Assembly (NCBI GenBank): GCA_963814055.1
Contig: CAWFBJ010000030.1
Span: forward strand, 186,001-250,000
Length of the DNA: 64,000 nucleotides
From: AWTP1-13 sp963814055
GTDB taxonomy: Bacteria > Pseudomonadota > Alphaproteobacteria > Rhizobiales > Hyphomicrobiaceae
Direction of reading: 5' to 3'
Position numbers and translations under genes: made by a program. Of this stretch, positions 55,895 through 64,000 are shown piece after piece; position 1 is the stretch's first letter; every line of letters starts with the position of its first letter. The notes beneath the pieces were generated by a model. That model was not told the DNA's origin. It ran no database searches and was given only the letters and a program-made list of their open reading frames with translations.

Positions 55895-56227
55895 CTAGAT
55901 CGAAAAACTGGTGCCGCAGCCGCAGGAAGCGGTGGCTTGCGGGTTGTTGATCTTGAACGAGGCGCCGATCAGGTCGTCGACAAAGTCGATCTGCGATCCG
56001 GCCAGGAATCCCAGCGACACAGGGTCGACCAGCACCCGCGCGCCGCCCTGCTCGATCACCAGGTCGTCGGCCTCGGGGGCGCCGACGAGATCGAACTTGT
56101 ACTGGAAGCCCGAGCAGCCGCCGCCCTCGACACTCACCCGCAGCAAAGGCGTCTTGGGCTCGCCCGCAACGATCTCCGCGATGCGGCGGGCGGCACGATC
56201 GGTGACGACGACAGCGGTTTCGCTCAT
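55895..56227 (-). CDS. erpA: Iron-sulfur cluster insertion protein
   Basis: A 110-residue A-type carrier. The three cysteine ligands are in GGGCSGFQYKFDL (residue about 38) and ATASCGCGTSFSI at the C-terminus. KFDL and GFLAGSQIDFVDDLIG are family standards. It delivers Fe-S clusters to target proteins. ATG at 56227 is the only good start. The gene upstream, dgt, is divergent, the usual order in this class. Confidence 0.95.
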   Translation of the reverse strand: MSETAVVVTDRAARRIAEIVAGEPKTPLLRVSVEGGGCSGFQYKFDLVGAPEADDLVIEQGGARVLVDPVSLGFLAGSQIDFVDDLIGASFKINNPQATASCGCGTSFSI

Positions 56228-56372
56228 GTTTTATGGCAGCCTTTGTATCGCGGCTGGCGAGCTGGGAGTAAACTCCCACGAGCCCCGCGATTCCTACTCC
56301 CTAAAGATAGGATCGCGCGCCACCAAGTCAAACTCCAAGGTTCGGCCTGCGAGGCCGAACCCAGGCACCAGG

Positions 56373-57615
56373 ATGGCAGACGGTACGGTTAAGCACGATG
56401 GACATGAGCCGGATCACGCCATGAGTGGGGCCTATACCCGCACGGTCGCGCCCTATGCAACCCAGGCCCAGGCATGTGCCGGCCGTGTGCACGCCGAGCC
56501 CTCCTGCCCCATGCGCACGCCCTTTCAGCGCGATCGGGACCGTATCGTGCACGCCACGGCGTTCCGGCGGCTCACCTACAAGACGCAGGTGTTCGTGTTC
56601 CATGAGGGGGATCATTACCGCACGCGGCTCACGCACAGCCTGGAGGTGGCACAGATCGCCCGTGCCATCGCGCGCATGCTGGCCCTTGACGAGGACCTGG
56701 CCGAGGCACTGGCCCTGGCCCACGATCTCGGCCATCCGCCGTTCGGCCACGCCGGCGAGCGCGCGCTGGCCCAGGTCATGGCCGGCTACGGCGGCTTCGA
56801 CCACAATGCGCAAAGCTTCAAGGTGGTGACGCGGCTGGAGCGCAAGTACGTCGCCTTCGATGGCCTGAACCTCACATTGGAAACCCTGGAGGGCCTCGCC
56901 AAGCACAACGGGCCGCTGGCGCCGGAGGGGGCTGCGGCCGGCGACGTGTTGCGTCATGCGATCGATGAAGCCGGCATCCCTGCCGGCCGCCTGCACCCGG
57001 AGCTGTATGCGCCCGCCGAGGCGCAAGTGGCGGCCATCGCCGATGATGTCGCCTACAACAGCCACGATCTCGACGATGGCCTGCGGGCGGGTCTCATCGC
57101 CCTCGACGATCTTCTCGACGTTCCGCTTGCCGGCCGGTTCGTGCAGCAGGCGCTGGCGGGGAACGATCGACAGCCAGCGCACCATCTACGAGGTCAACCG
57201 CCGCATCATCACGACCATGATCGATGACGTGGTGCGGGAATCTCGCGCGCGTCTTTCGCAACTCGGTGAGCAGAGCCTGCAAGGCGTGCGCGAGGCCGGC
57301 CGGCCGGTGATTGCCGCATCCCAGGAGCGGCGCGCCGAGATCGAAGGACTGAAGGCCTACTTGTTCGCCAATGTCTACCGGCACCCCCGGGTCATGCGCG
57401 TGGTGGAGGGCGCCGAGACGATCGTGCGCGACCTGTTCGCGCGCTACATGGCGGAGCCGGGCGAGATGCCGGACTCCTGGCGCACCGCCGCCGAGCAGGC
57501 GGGGAGCCAAACCGCCCGCGCGACGGTCGTGTCCGATTTCGTGGCCGGGATGACCGATCGCTTTGCGATCAACGAGCACCGCCGTTTGTTTGACGCTACC
57601 CCGGAATTGCGTTAG
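56373..57615 (+). CDS. dgt: Deoxyguanosinetriphosphate triphosphohydrolase-like protein (frameshifted)
   Basis: An HD-domain dNTPase of about 413 residues. RTPFQRDRDRIVHATAFRRL is the class 2 opening. HD metal ligands are in YRTRLTHSLEVAQIARAIAR and ALAHDLGHPPFGHAGE, and DVAYNSHDLDDGLR carries the third site. The frame breaks near 57162 (one extra A) and continues TIDSQRTIYEVNRRIITTMI to the end. It hydrolyses dNTPs to deoxynucleosides and triphosphate. ATG at 56373 or 56421 is possible. The argS gene begins 43 bp later. Confidence 0.92.
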
Positions 57616-57658
57616 CCCCCGCGGCAGCAGCTACTTTCATCCTGTGCTCGGATCGCCC

Positions 57659-59416
57659 ATGAACGTCCACGCGCTGGTGCACGCCCGGATCATCGCCGCC
57701 CTGCAGGCCCTGCAGAGCGATGGCGCGCTGCCGGCCGGACTCGACTTTGCCAATGTGGAAGTCTCGCCGCCGCGCGATGCCGCGCACGGCGATCTCGCCA
57801 GCAACGCTGCGCTGGTGCTGGCCAAGGCGGCCAAGATGAAGCCGCGCGACATCGCCGACAGGCTGGCGGAGAAGCTCAAGGCGCTGCCCGAAATCCAAAG
57901 CGTCGAGGTGGCCGGTGCGGGCTTCCTCAACATGCGCTTTGCGCCGGGGTTCTGGCAGGCCGTGGTTGCCGCAGTCCTTAAAGAGGGTGCCGCCTATGGC
58001 CGCGTCGATCTCGGCAAGGGCGAGCGCATCAACGTCGAGTACGTGTCGGCCAATCCCACCGGCCCCATGCACGTCGGCCATTGCCGCGGCGCGGTGTTCG
58101 GCGACGCGCTCGTCAATCTGCTCAGGTTCACCGGTCACGACGTCACGGCCGAGTACTACATCAACGATGCCGGCGCCCAGGTCGATGCGCTGGCACGCTC
58201 CGCCTATCTGCGCTACCGCGAGGCGCTGGGCGAGGACATCGGCGAGATTCCGCCCGGCCTCTATCCCGGCGACTACGTGAAGCCGGTCGGCGCCGCGCTG
58301 GCGCAGGAATACGGCCCCACGCTGCTGAACTATCCCGAGGAGCGCTGGCTGCCGCTGGTGCGCGATGTCGCAATCGCGGCCATGCTGGTGCAGATCAAGC
58401 AGGATCTGGCTGCCCTCGATGTGAAGCACGACGTGTTCTTCTCGGAGCGTTCGCTGACGGCGGGCGACGACGAGATCAAGACCACCATCGAGGAACTGCG
58501 CAAGAAGGGTCTCGTCTACGAGGGCCGTCTGGAGAAGCCCAAGGGCCACGACGACAACGAGTGGGAAGATCGCGAGCAGACGCTCTTCAAGTCGACCGCC
58601 TTCGGCGACGACGTCGACCGCGCGCTGATGAAATCGGATGGCAGCTACACCTATTTCGCCGCCGACATGGCCTATCACCACAACAAGCTCGGCCGGGGCT
58701 TCCTTCACCTCATCAACGTGTTCGGCGCCGACCACGCCGGCTACCTGACCCGCGTGAAGGCGGCGGTGACCGCGCTGTCGGACGGCAAGGCCGATCTCGA
58801 CATCAAGGTGTGCCAGCTCGTGAAGCTGTTCCGGGCCGGCGAGCCGGTGCGCATGTCCAAGCGCGCCGGCACGTTCGTCACGCTGCGGGAGGTGGTGGAC
58901 GAGGTCGGCCGCGACCCCGTGCGCTTCATGATGCTCTACCGCAAGAACGACGCGGCCCTCGATTTCGACATGGCCAAGGTGCTGGAGCAGTCGAAGGACA
59001 ATCCGGTGTTCTACGTGCAGTACGCGCATGCCCGGGCCAAGTCGGTGTTCCGCAAGTGCGTGACGTTTTCCCTGCTCTCAAAGAGGGGGCCCCTGAAATA
59101 CTGAACGCGGATCTGTCGCGCCTCGACGATGCCGGCGAGATCGACCTCATCAAGAAAATTGCGGCCTTCCCGGTCGTGGTCGAAGGCGCCGCCCGGGCCC
59201 ACGAGCCGCACCGGCTGGCTTTCTATCTCTATGATTTGGCTTCGGCTTTTCACGGCCAATGGACGCAGAGGCAATGATTTGCCACATTTGCGCTTTATTC
59301 AACCTGGCGACGGGACTGTGACTGCCGCACGCCTCGCCCTGATCGAGGCCAACACTAGGGTGTTGGCTTCCGGTTTGGCGCTTCTGGGGGTGCTCGCACC
59401 CGAAGAGATGCGATAA
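57659..59416 (+). CDS. argS: Arginyl-tRNA synthetase (frameshifted near the 3' end)
   Basis: About 585 residues. The HIGH motif is SANPTGPMHVGHCRGAVFGD, and the KMSKS-like loop is VRMSKRAGTFVTL. N-terminal Add-1 domain (residues 1-90) and the GADHAGYLTRVKAA site are present. The frame breaks near 59055 and 59268, and the corrected C-terminus reads FPALKEGAPEILNADLSRLD, then DLPHLRFIQPGDGTVTAARL and ends GVLAPEEMR. The last sequence is the standard ArgS end. Essential, so the breaks are likely errors. It is followed by the SPOR gene. Confidence 0.95.
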
Positions 59417-59460
59417 AGTCGATTCGGGGAGCGTGAAGAACACGCGTAGGGGAAGATCGT

Positions 59461-60768
59461 ATGGCTCGGTCGAACGGTCCGTTCGGACCAGCGGGTACAC
59501 GCCCGCGGCGCGCCGGCATCCAGCTGATGATGCGTTTGCGGCACCGCCGACGGGGCAGCCAAACGGACACTGGCCGCCGCCGCAACCCGATCCTGGGCAT
59601 GCCGCACAGCAGGGGCAGGGCTATCATTTCCCGCCGGAGCCCGAAGCAAACACGGCTATCAGCAGCAGCAGCCCGCACCCTTCGACGGCTATCAGGGCGG
59701 ACAGCAGCATGATCCCTATGCGCCCCAACAGTGGGGCCAGCCCGATCCGCGCGGCTACGACCTGGGCAACTACATGCCCAACGGTGCTCAGCAGCATCTA
59801 TCCGCCGGCGGATCCGCCGCCGTTCGCGCAGGGTGCCCATCACGATCCCTACGCACAGCAGGGTTATGGGGACGCCGAGCCCGAGTACGAGGACGAGTTT
59901 GCCGAAGAAGAGACGACCGGCCGCGGACGCCGCTGGATGTTCATCGTGGCGGCGCTGGTCGGTGCGGTCGGCGTCGGAGGCGCGCTTGCCTACACCTACA
60001 AGTCCTTCGTCGCGCCCAACGGCGGGCGCGTGCCGCTGGTCAAGGCCGATCCCAACGTCAAGGTCAGGCCTGAAACCGTAGCGCTGCTCCCAACGACAAG
60101 CGCATGCAGGGGCGCCTCGGCGAAGACGCCGGGCAGCAGAACGCCGCAACCGAAACGCAGGACGACCGGCAGCGACGAGTCGGGCGGGCCGCGCCGCGTA
60201 CGCACGATACCCATTACTCCAGGAGGTGGTCCGCCGCCTGGCAGCCAGATGGCGCCTTCCGCGCAGGCCGCGGCGCCGCCGTCCATTCCGGGCATCATGC
60301 TCGAGAACATGGCGCCGCGAGGCCAGCAGCCACCGCAGCGGGCTGCGCCTCAGCAGCCGCCGCAGCGGGTGACGATCGGCCAGCCGCCTCCACAAATTGC
60401 GCCGCAAGAGGAGCCGCAGCCGCCGCCCGCAAGGCGGGCGCCCGCGCCGCCTGCTCAGGTCGCCAAGGCTCCGCCGCCGCGCGCAGCGCCGCCGCCTCCC
60501 GGCCGCTAACACGGGAGCCGGTTACGTTGCGGTGCTGTCGTCGCAGAAAACGCGCATGGATGCCCTCAAGGCCTTCGCCGATCTGCAGCAGAAGTATGGT
60601 GAGGCCCTGTCCGGCAGGGTTCCGGATGTGCAGGAGGCAAACCTGGGCGACAAGGGCATCTGGTATCGCGTGGTCGTCGGCCCGCCAGGATCGCGCGACG
60701 CAGCCAACGGCGTTTGCAGTCAGTTGAAGACCGCCGGCTACGGCAGCTGCTGGGTGAACGCCTACTGA
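59461..60768 (+). CDS. SPOR-domain protein (heavily frameshifted)
   Basis: A protein of about 435 residues. A disordered, Pro/Gln-rich N-terminal half (DDAFAAPPTGQPNGHWPP, PYAPQQWGQPDPRGYDLGNY) precedes a single membrane helix (WMFIVAALVGAVGVGGALAYTY). A proline-rich linker follows. The C-terminal SPOR domain (GYVAVLSSQKTRMDALKAFA, then GIWYRVVVGPPGSRDAANG) binds denuded peptidoglycan at the septum. At least six frame shifts (near 59497, 59648, 59795, 60085, 60170, 60508) break it. ATG at 59461 follows GGGGAAGATCGT. Its place between argS and nagZ is standard. Confidence 0.85.
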
Positions 60769-60811
60769 GGACGGCGCGATCGCTTCGATCGGCATGAACT
60801 TGCGCCGCACC

Positions 60812-60977
60812 GTGGTGAGCTTGTCGAACCATGGCAGGTGTGACGTCCGTCCGTCGACAAGCTCAGGGTGAGGTGGAATTTGTGTCGGCCGCAAGCTCCG
60901 ACCCTGGTGAGCCTGTCGAACCACGGCAGCGGTGCGCGGCGACTTGCCTCAACCGCGGGGTGAGCCGGTCGAGCTGC
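60812..60977. repeat. Family C repeats
   Basis: GTGGTGAGCTTGTCGAACCATGG, CCGTCGACAAGCTCAGGGTGAG, GGTGAGCCTGTCGAACCACGG and GGTGAGCCGGTCGAGCTGCGG, in both orientations, between the SPOR gene and nagZ. Confidence 0.7.
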
Positions 60978-61051
60978 GGCTCGTGCCCGCATGCGCCTCG
61001 AGCTCTGGACGAGATGCGTGCCAAAGCTCGACAATGTGAGAAGCGTTTGTC

Positions 61052-62063
61052 ATGCTGACAGCGTTCATCACCGCCCTCGCCGGGCCGGAACTGATGCCCG
61101 CGGAAGCCGCGGTGCTGCGTGCGGCACGGCCGTGCGGCGTGATCCTGTTTGCACGCAACGTGCGCGACCCCGATCAGGTGCGACGTCTGACGGAGGCCGC
61201 GCGCGATGCGTCGGCGACGACATCCTGGTGCTGATCGATCAGGAGGGCGGCCGCGTGCGGCGGCTGAAGCCGCCGCATTGGCGCGAGCTGCCCCCAGCCG
61301 CGGCCTATGGCCGTCTCTACACCGACGACCCCGCCGATGCTTGCCTCACGGCAGGACTGGCAGCGCGATTGACGGCCGCCGAGCTTCGGGCCGTGGGCAT
61401 CAATACCAACTGCGCGCCGGTGCTCGACGTGCCTGTCGCGGGTAGCCACGACATCATCGGTGACCGCGCCTATGGCGACGAACCGCGGCAGGTGTGCGAC
61501 CTCGGGCTGGCCGTAGCGGAAGGGTATATGGCGGGCGGCGTGCTGCCGGTCGATCAAGCACATCCCCGGACACGGCCGTGCGACCAAGGACAGCCATCTG
61601 GACCTTCCGGTGGTGACGGCCTCGCGCGCCGATCTCGAAAGCACCGATTTTGCCGCGTTCCGCCGCCTCGCCCATTTGCCGGCGGCAATGACTGCGCACG
61701 TGGTGTTTGCGGCCATCGATCCGGAGCTGCCGGCCAGCATTTCGGCCCGCGTGACGGCCGAGATCATCCGCGGCGCGATAGGCTTCGACGGCCTCCTGAT
61801 GAGCGACGATCTGGGCATGAAGGCACTGACGGGCAGCATCGCAGAGCGGGCGCAGGCCGTCATCGCGGCTGGGTCGGACGTGGCGCTGGTCTGCAGCGGC
61901 GACTTGGCCGAAACCGAGGCCGTGGCTGCCGTGGTGCCGTAAGCTCGAAGGTGCCGCACGCGACCGGTTCGAGCGCGCCCGTGCCGTTTTCAGGCAACAG
62001 CAGCCCTTCGACGTTGCCCAGGCTGAAGCTGGCCTTGCGCTGGCGTTGCGCACCCAGGCCTGA
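61052..62063 (+). CDS. nagZ: Beta-N-acetylhexosaminidase (frameshifted)
   Basis: A family 3 glycosidase of about 337 residues that trims GlcNAc from muropeptides in cell-wall recycling. Segments in order: EAAVLRAARPCGVILFARNV, LVLIDQEGGRVRRLKPPHWR, NCAPVLDVPVAGSHDIIGDR, IKHIPGHGRATKDSHLDLP (Asp/His dyad loop) and LLMSDDLGMKALTGSI (nucleophile Asp). Breaks near 61205, 61550 and 61940. The last corrects the end to KLEGAARDRFERARAVF and stop at 62063. The start is ATG at 61052. Confidence 0.92.
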
Positions 62064-62125
62064 ATCGGTGTAGTGTCCCGCCGATTCACAGGTTATCCAC
62101 CGTTCAGGCCGAGTGCATCTGCATC

Positions 62126-62981
62126 ATGGTCACAACGAATCAGCAGCCAGAGCCTGCTCCCGAACCGGGCCCCGAGCCCGCGTTCGAGGGTTGGGCCGAC
62201 GCCGACGACGCCCCGCGCGCCGGCGAAGCGCTGATCGTCAATCTGGAGGGCTTCGAGGGTCCGCTGGACCTGCTGCTGGCGCTGGCCCGCACGCAGAAGG
62301 TGGACCTCGCCAAGATCTCGGTGCTGGCGCTGGCCGAGCAGTATCTCGAATTCGTCAACCAGGCGCTGAAAGCCCGCCTGGAACTGGCGGCCGACTATCT
62401 GGTGATGGCGGCGTGGCTGGCTTTTCTCAAGTCCAAGCTTCTGCTGCCCCGGGAAGAAGGTCACGAGGACCAGCCCACCGGCGACGAACTGGCAGCGCGC
62501 CTCGCCTTCCGCCTGATGCGGCTGGAGGCCATGCGCCACGCCGCCGGGCAACTCGATCACGCGCAAGCGGCTGGGCCGCGACGTGTTCACGCGTGGCAAT
62601 CCCGAAGGCGTGCGCACCATCCGCACGCGCAAGTATACGGCGATGATTTTCGATCTGCTGAAGGCCTATGCCGATCAGCGCAAAAAGACGGTCAAGCGCG
62701 TGCACGTGGTGCCGCGGCGCACGGTGTGGTCGATCAAGGAGGCGCGCCAGCGCCTGGAGAGCCTGCTGGGCGAAGGCGTCGGCGACTGGGTGCAGCTCGA
62801 TCTGTTCCTCCAGCGCTACGGGGCCATGCCCGACATTGCCCGCACGGCGCGCGCAAGCTCCTTCGGGGCGACGCTGGAAATGGCCCGCGAAGGGCTCGTG
62901 GAGCTGTCGCAGGCCGAACCTTACGCGCCTATCTACATGCGCAGACGCGACCAGGATGCCACCTGGCAGCGCATTACCTGA
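62126..62981 (+). CDS. scpA: Segregation and condensation protein A (frameshifted)
   Basis: A kleisin of about 285 residues. LIVNLEGFEGPLDLLLALAR and VDLAKISVLALAEQYLEFVN are the N-terminal kleisin helices that bind SMC. After a break near 62565 the protein continues with RGNPEGVRTIRTRKYTAMIF and the C-terminal winged helix (FGATLEMAREGLVELSQ). It joins ScpB and SMC in the condensin complex. ATG at 62126 lies 62 bp after nagZ. The gene set nagZ-scpA-scpB is classic for alphaproteobacteria. Confidence 0.92.
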
Positions 62982-63096
62982 CTGTCACGCAGTTGAGTTG
63001 CCGGAGCAGAACACTGCCGAAGAACAAGGGGACAGGAATGGTTCCGCCGAAGCTCAACGTGGTGCCGCAGGACTCCGCGCCGATGACGGCGCGAGG

Positions 63097-63862
63097 ATGT
63101 CCGTGGTGGAGACGGACATCGATCCGAGCGAAGTGCTGGCGCACGAAGGGTGGCGCGGGTTGCCTTCCAACGTGACGAACCTGCCATCGGCGGACCGGCG
63201 CGAGCAGTTGCGCATCCTGGAGGCGCTGCTGTTTGCAGCTTCCGAGCCGATTGCAGAGAACTACCTGTCGCAACACCTCAACGCCAGCGATGACGTTCCC
63301 GCGCTGCTGGAGGAACTGAAGGGGTTTTACGCCAGCCGCGGCGTCAATCTCGTCAAGGTGGCAGACAAGTGGACGTTCCGCACGGCGGAGGATCTTTCCT
63401 ATCTGCTGGAGCGCCACGCCACCGAGCAGCGGCGCCTGTCCAAGGCGGCACTGGAGACACTGGCCATCATCGCCTACCACCAGCCGGTGACGCGCGCCGA
63501 GATCGAGGAGATCCGCGGCGTGGCCGCCTCCGCCGGCACGCTCGATGTGCTGATGGAAATCGGCTGGGTGCGGCCGCGCGGCCGTCGCCGGGCGCCAGGG
63601 CGGCCCATCACCTACGGCACGACGGAAGAGTTCCTGATCCACTTCGGGCTGGAGTTCGATCAAGGATCTTCCGGGCCTTGCCGAGCTCAAGGGCGCCGGT
63701 CTGCTGGAGAACAATCTGCCGCCCGACTTCACCGTGCCCGAGCCCACCGACGCCTCCGCACTGATGGCCGATGAACTGCCGCTCGAAGCCGGCGACGAGG
63801 AAGGGCCGCCCACATTGTTCTCCAGTGATCCTCACGACGACGAAGGAACGGGTTCTGCCTAG
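63097..63862 (+). CDS. scpB: Segregation and condensation protein B (frameshifted)
   Basis: A dimeric winged-helix protein of about 255 residues. REQLRILEALLFAASEPI is the N-terminal signature, then GFYASRGVNLVKVADKWTFR and LSKAALETLAIIAYHQPVTR, followed by EIEEIRGVAASAGTLDVLME, the second winged helix. The frame breaks near 63660; the corrected end reads IKDLPGLAELKGAGLLENNL and an acidic tail to 63862. ATG at 63097 is preferred; ATG at 63038 is in a different frame. Usually tatA follows, but the window ends first. Confidence 0.9.
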
Positions 63863-63880
63863 CCCCTTTCCGCTTGCGCT

Positions 63881-63949
63881 ACCCCGTGGTGAGCCAGTCG
63901 AACCACGGCTTGGTGCCCGCGGTCCGTCCTTCGACTGGCTCAGGACGAG
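63881..63949. repeat. Family C repeat pair
   Basis: CCCGTGGTGAGCCAGTCGAACCACGG and GTCCTTCGACTGGCTCAGGACGA, inverted copies after scpB. Confidence 0.75.
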
Positions 63950-64000
63950 AGAGTGTGCGCTGCCGGGAGATGCATTGCCTCTTGCTCCCTGACCGGGCCG

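Overview
The window is about 64 kb of GC-rich DNA from an alphaproteobacterium, most likely of the order Hyphomicrobiales (Bradyrhizobium/Xanthobacteraceae-like). Evidence: a three-gene proton-translocating transhydrogenase (pntAA-pntAB-pntB) behind a 47-residue aa3-oxidase subunit IV, a TrcR/DUF1013 cell-cycle regulator, a PopZ-type polar protein, an ExoR-like Sel1 protein, and the order argS - SPOR protein - nagZ - scpA - scpB at the right end. The assignment is by gene content and order; no phylogenetic marker was compared.

Layout. 0.2-2.6 kb: acyl-CoA dehydrogenase plus phosphotransferase (minus strand). 2.9-7.6 kb: oxidase subunit IV, transhydrogenase and a Tat-type serine hydrolase. 7.6-8.35 kb: no gene, but an unusually folded segment that may be a structured RNA. 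8.35-11.6 kb: MgtC-like protein, a TIR-domain membrane protein, an anchored alpha/beta hydrolase and ribosomal protein S21. 11.9-19.6 kb: autotransporter-like protein, purK/purE, two DUF465 genes, a sterol-desaturase-family protein, an EamA transporter, a phosphodiesterase and a DUF4160/DUF2442 pair. 19.6-26.5 kb: acyl-CoA synthetase, unknown membrane protein, SDR, CinA, TrcR and MaoC hydratase. 27.3-33.3 kb: a minus-strand catabolic cluster (monooxygenase/reductase, MarR regulator, enoyl-CoA hydratase, GNAT, aryl-CoA ligase) that fits CoA-dependent 2-aminobenzoate or salicylate breakdown. 33.4-37.2 kb: PHA depolymerase, GST, deazaflavin-type oxidoreductase and AbrB-family membrane protein. 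37.3-38.5 kb: a small low-GC insert bounded by tRNA-Cys and a copy of its 3' part. 38.7-45.2 kb: pcm, tolC, popZ, valS. 45.4-49.4 kb: PaiB-like protein and a TRAP transporter. 49.7-54.8 kb: DUF2939, M48 protease with TPRs, DUF898 and Sel1 protein. 54.8-63.9 kb: xthA, erpA, dgt, argS, SPOR, nagZ, scpA, scpB.

Two general features colour the annotation. First, roughly 35 single-base frameshifts break otherwise well-conserved genes, including essential ones (valS, argS, scpA, scpB), while 0-13 kb and 22-27 kb have none. Unpolished sequencing error is the likeliest cause, so broken genes are given here as one span. Second, three families of palindromic intergenic repeats recur: family A (GTCATTCCCGC...GCGGGAATCCAG), family B (paired CCCTCTCCCC/GGGGAGAGGG hairpins with GGGTGAGGGGC flanks) and family C (GAGCNTGTCGAACC-like). 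Some run into coding frames and create false N-terminal extensions.

Fatty-acid/CoA metabolism (acyl-CoA dehydrogenase, synthetase, MaoC, enoyl-CoA hydratase, PHA depolymerase) together with the aromatic-CoA cluster and the TRAP importer suggests a free-living heterotroph that uses organic and aromatic acids and stores polyhydroxyalkanoate.
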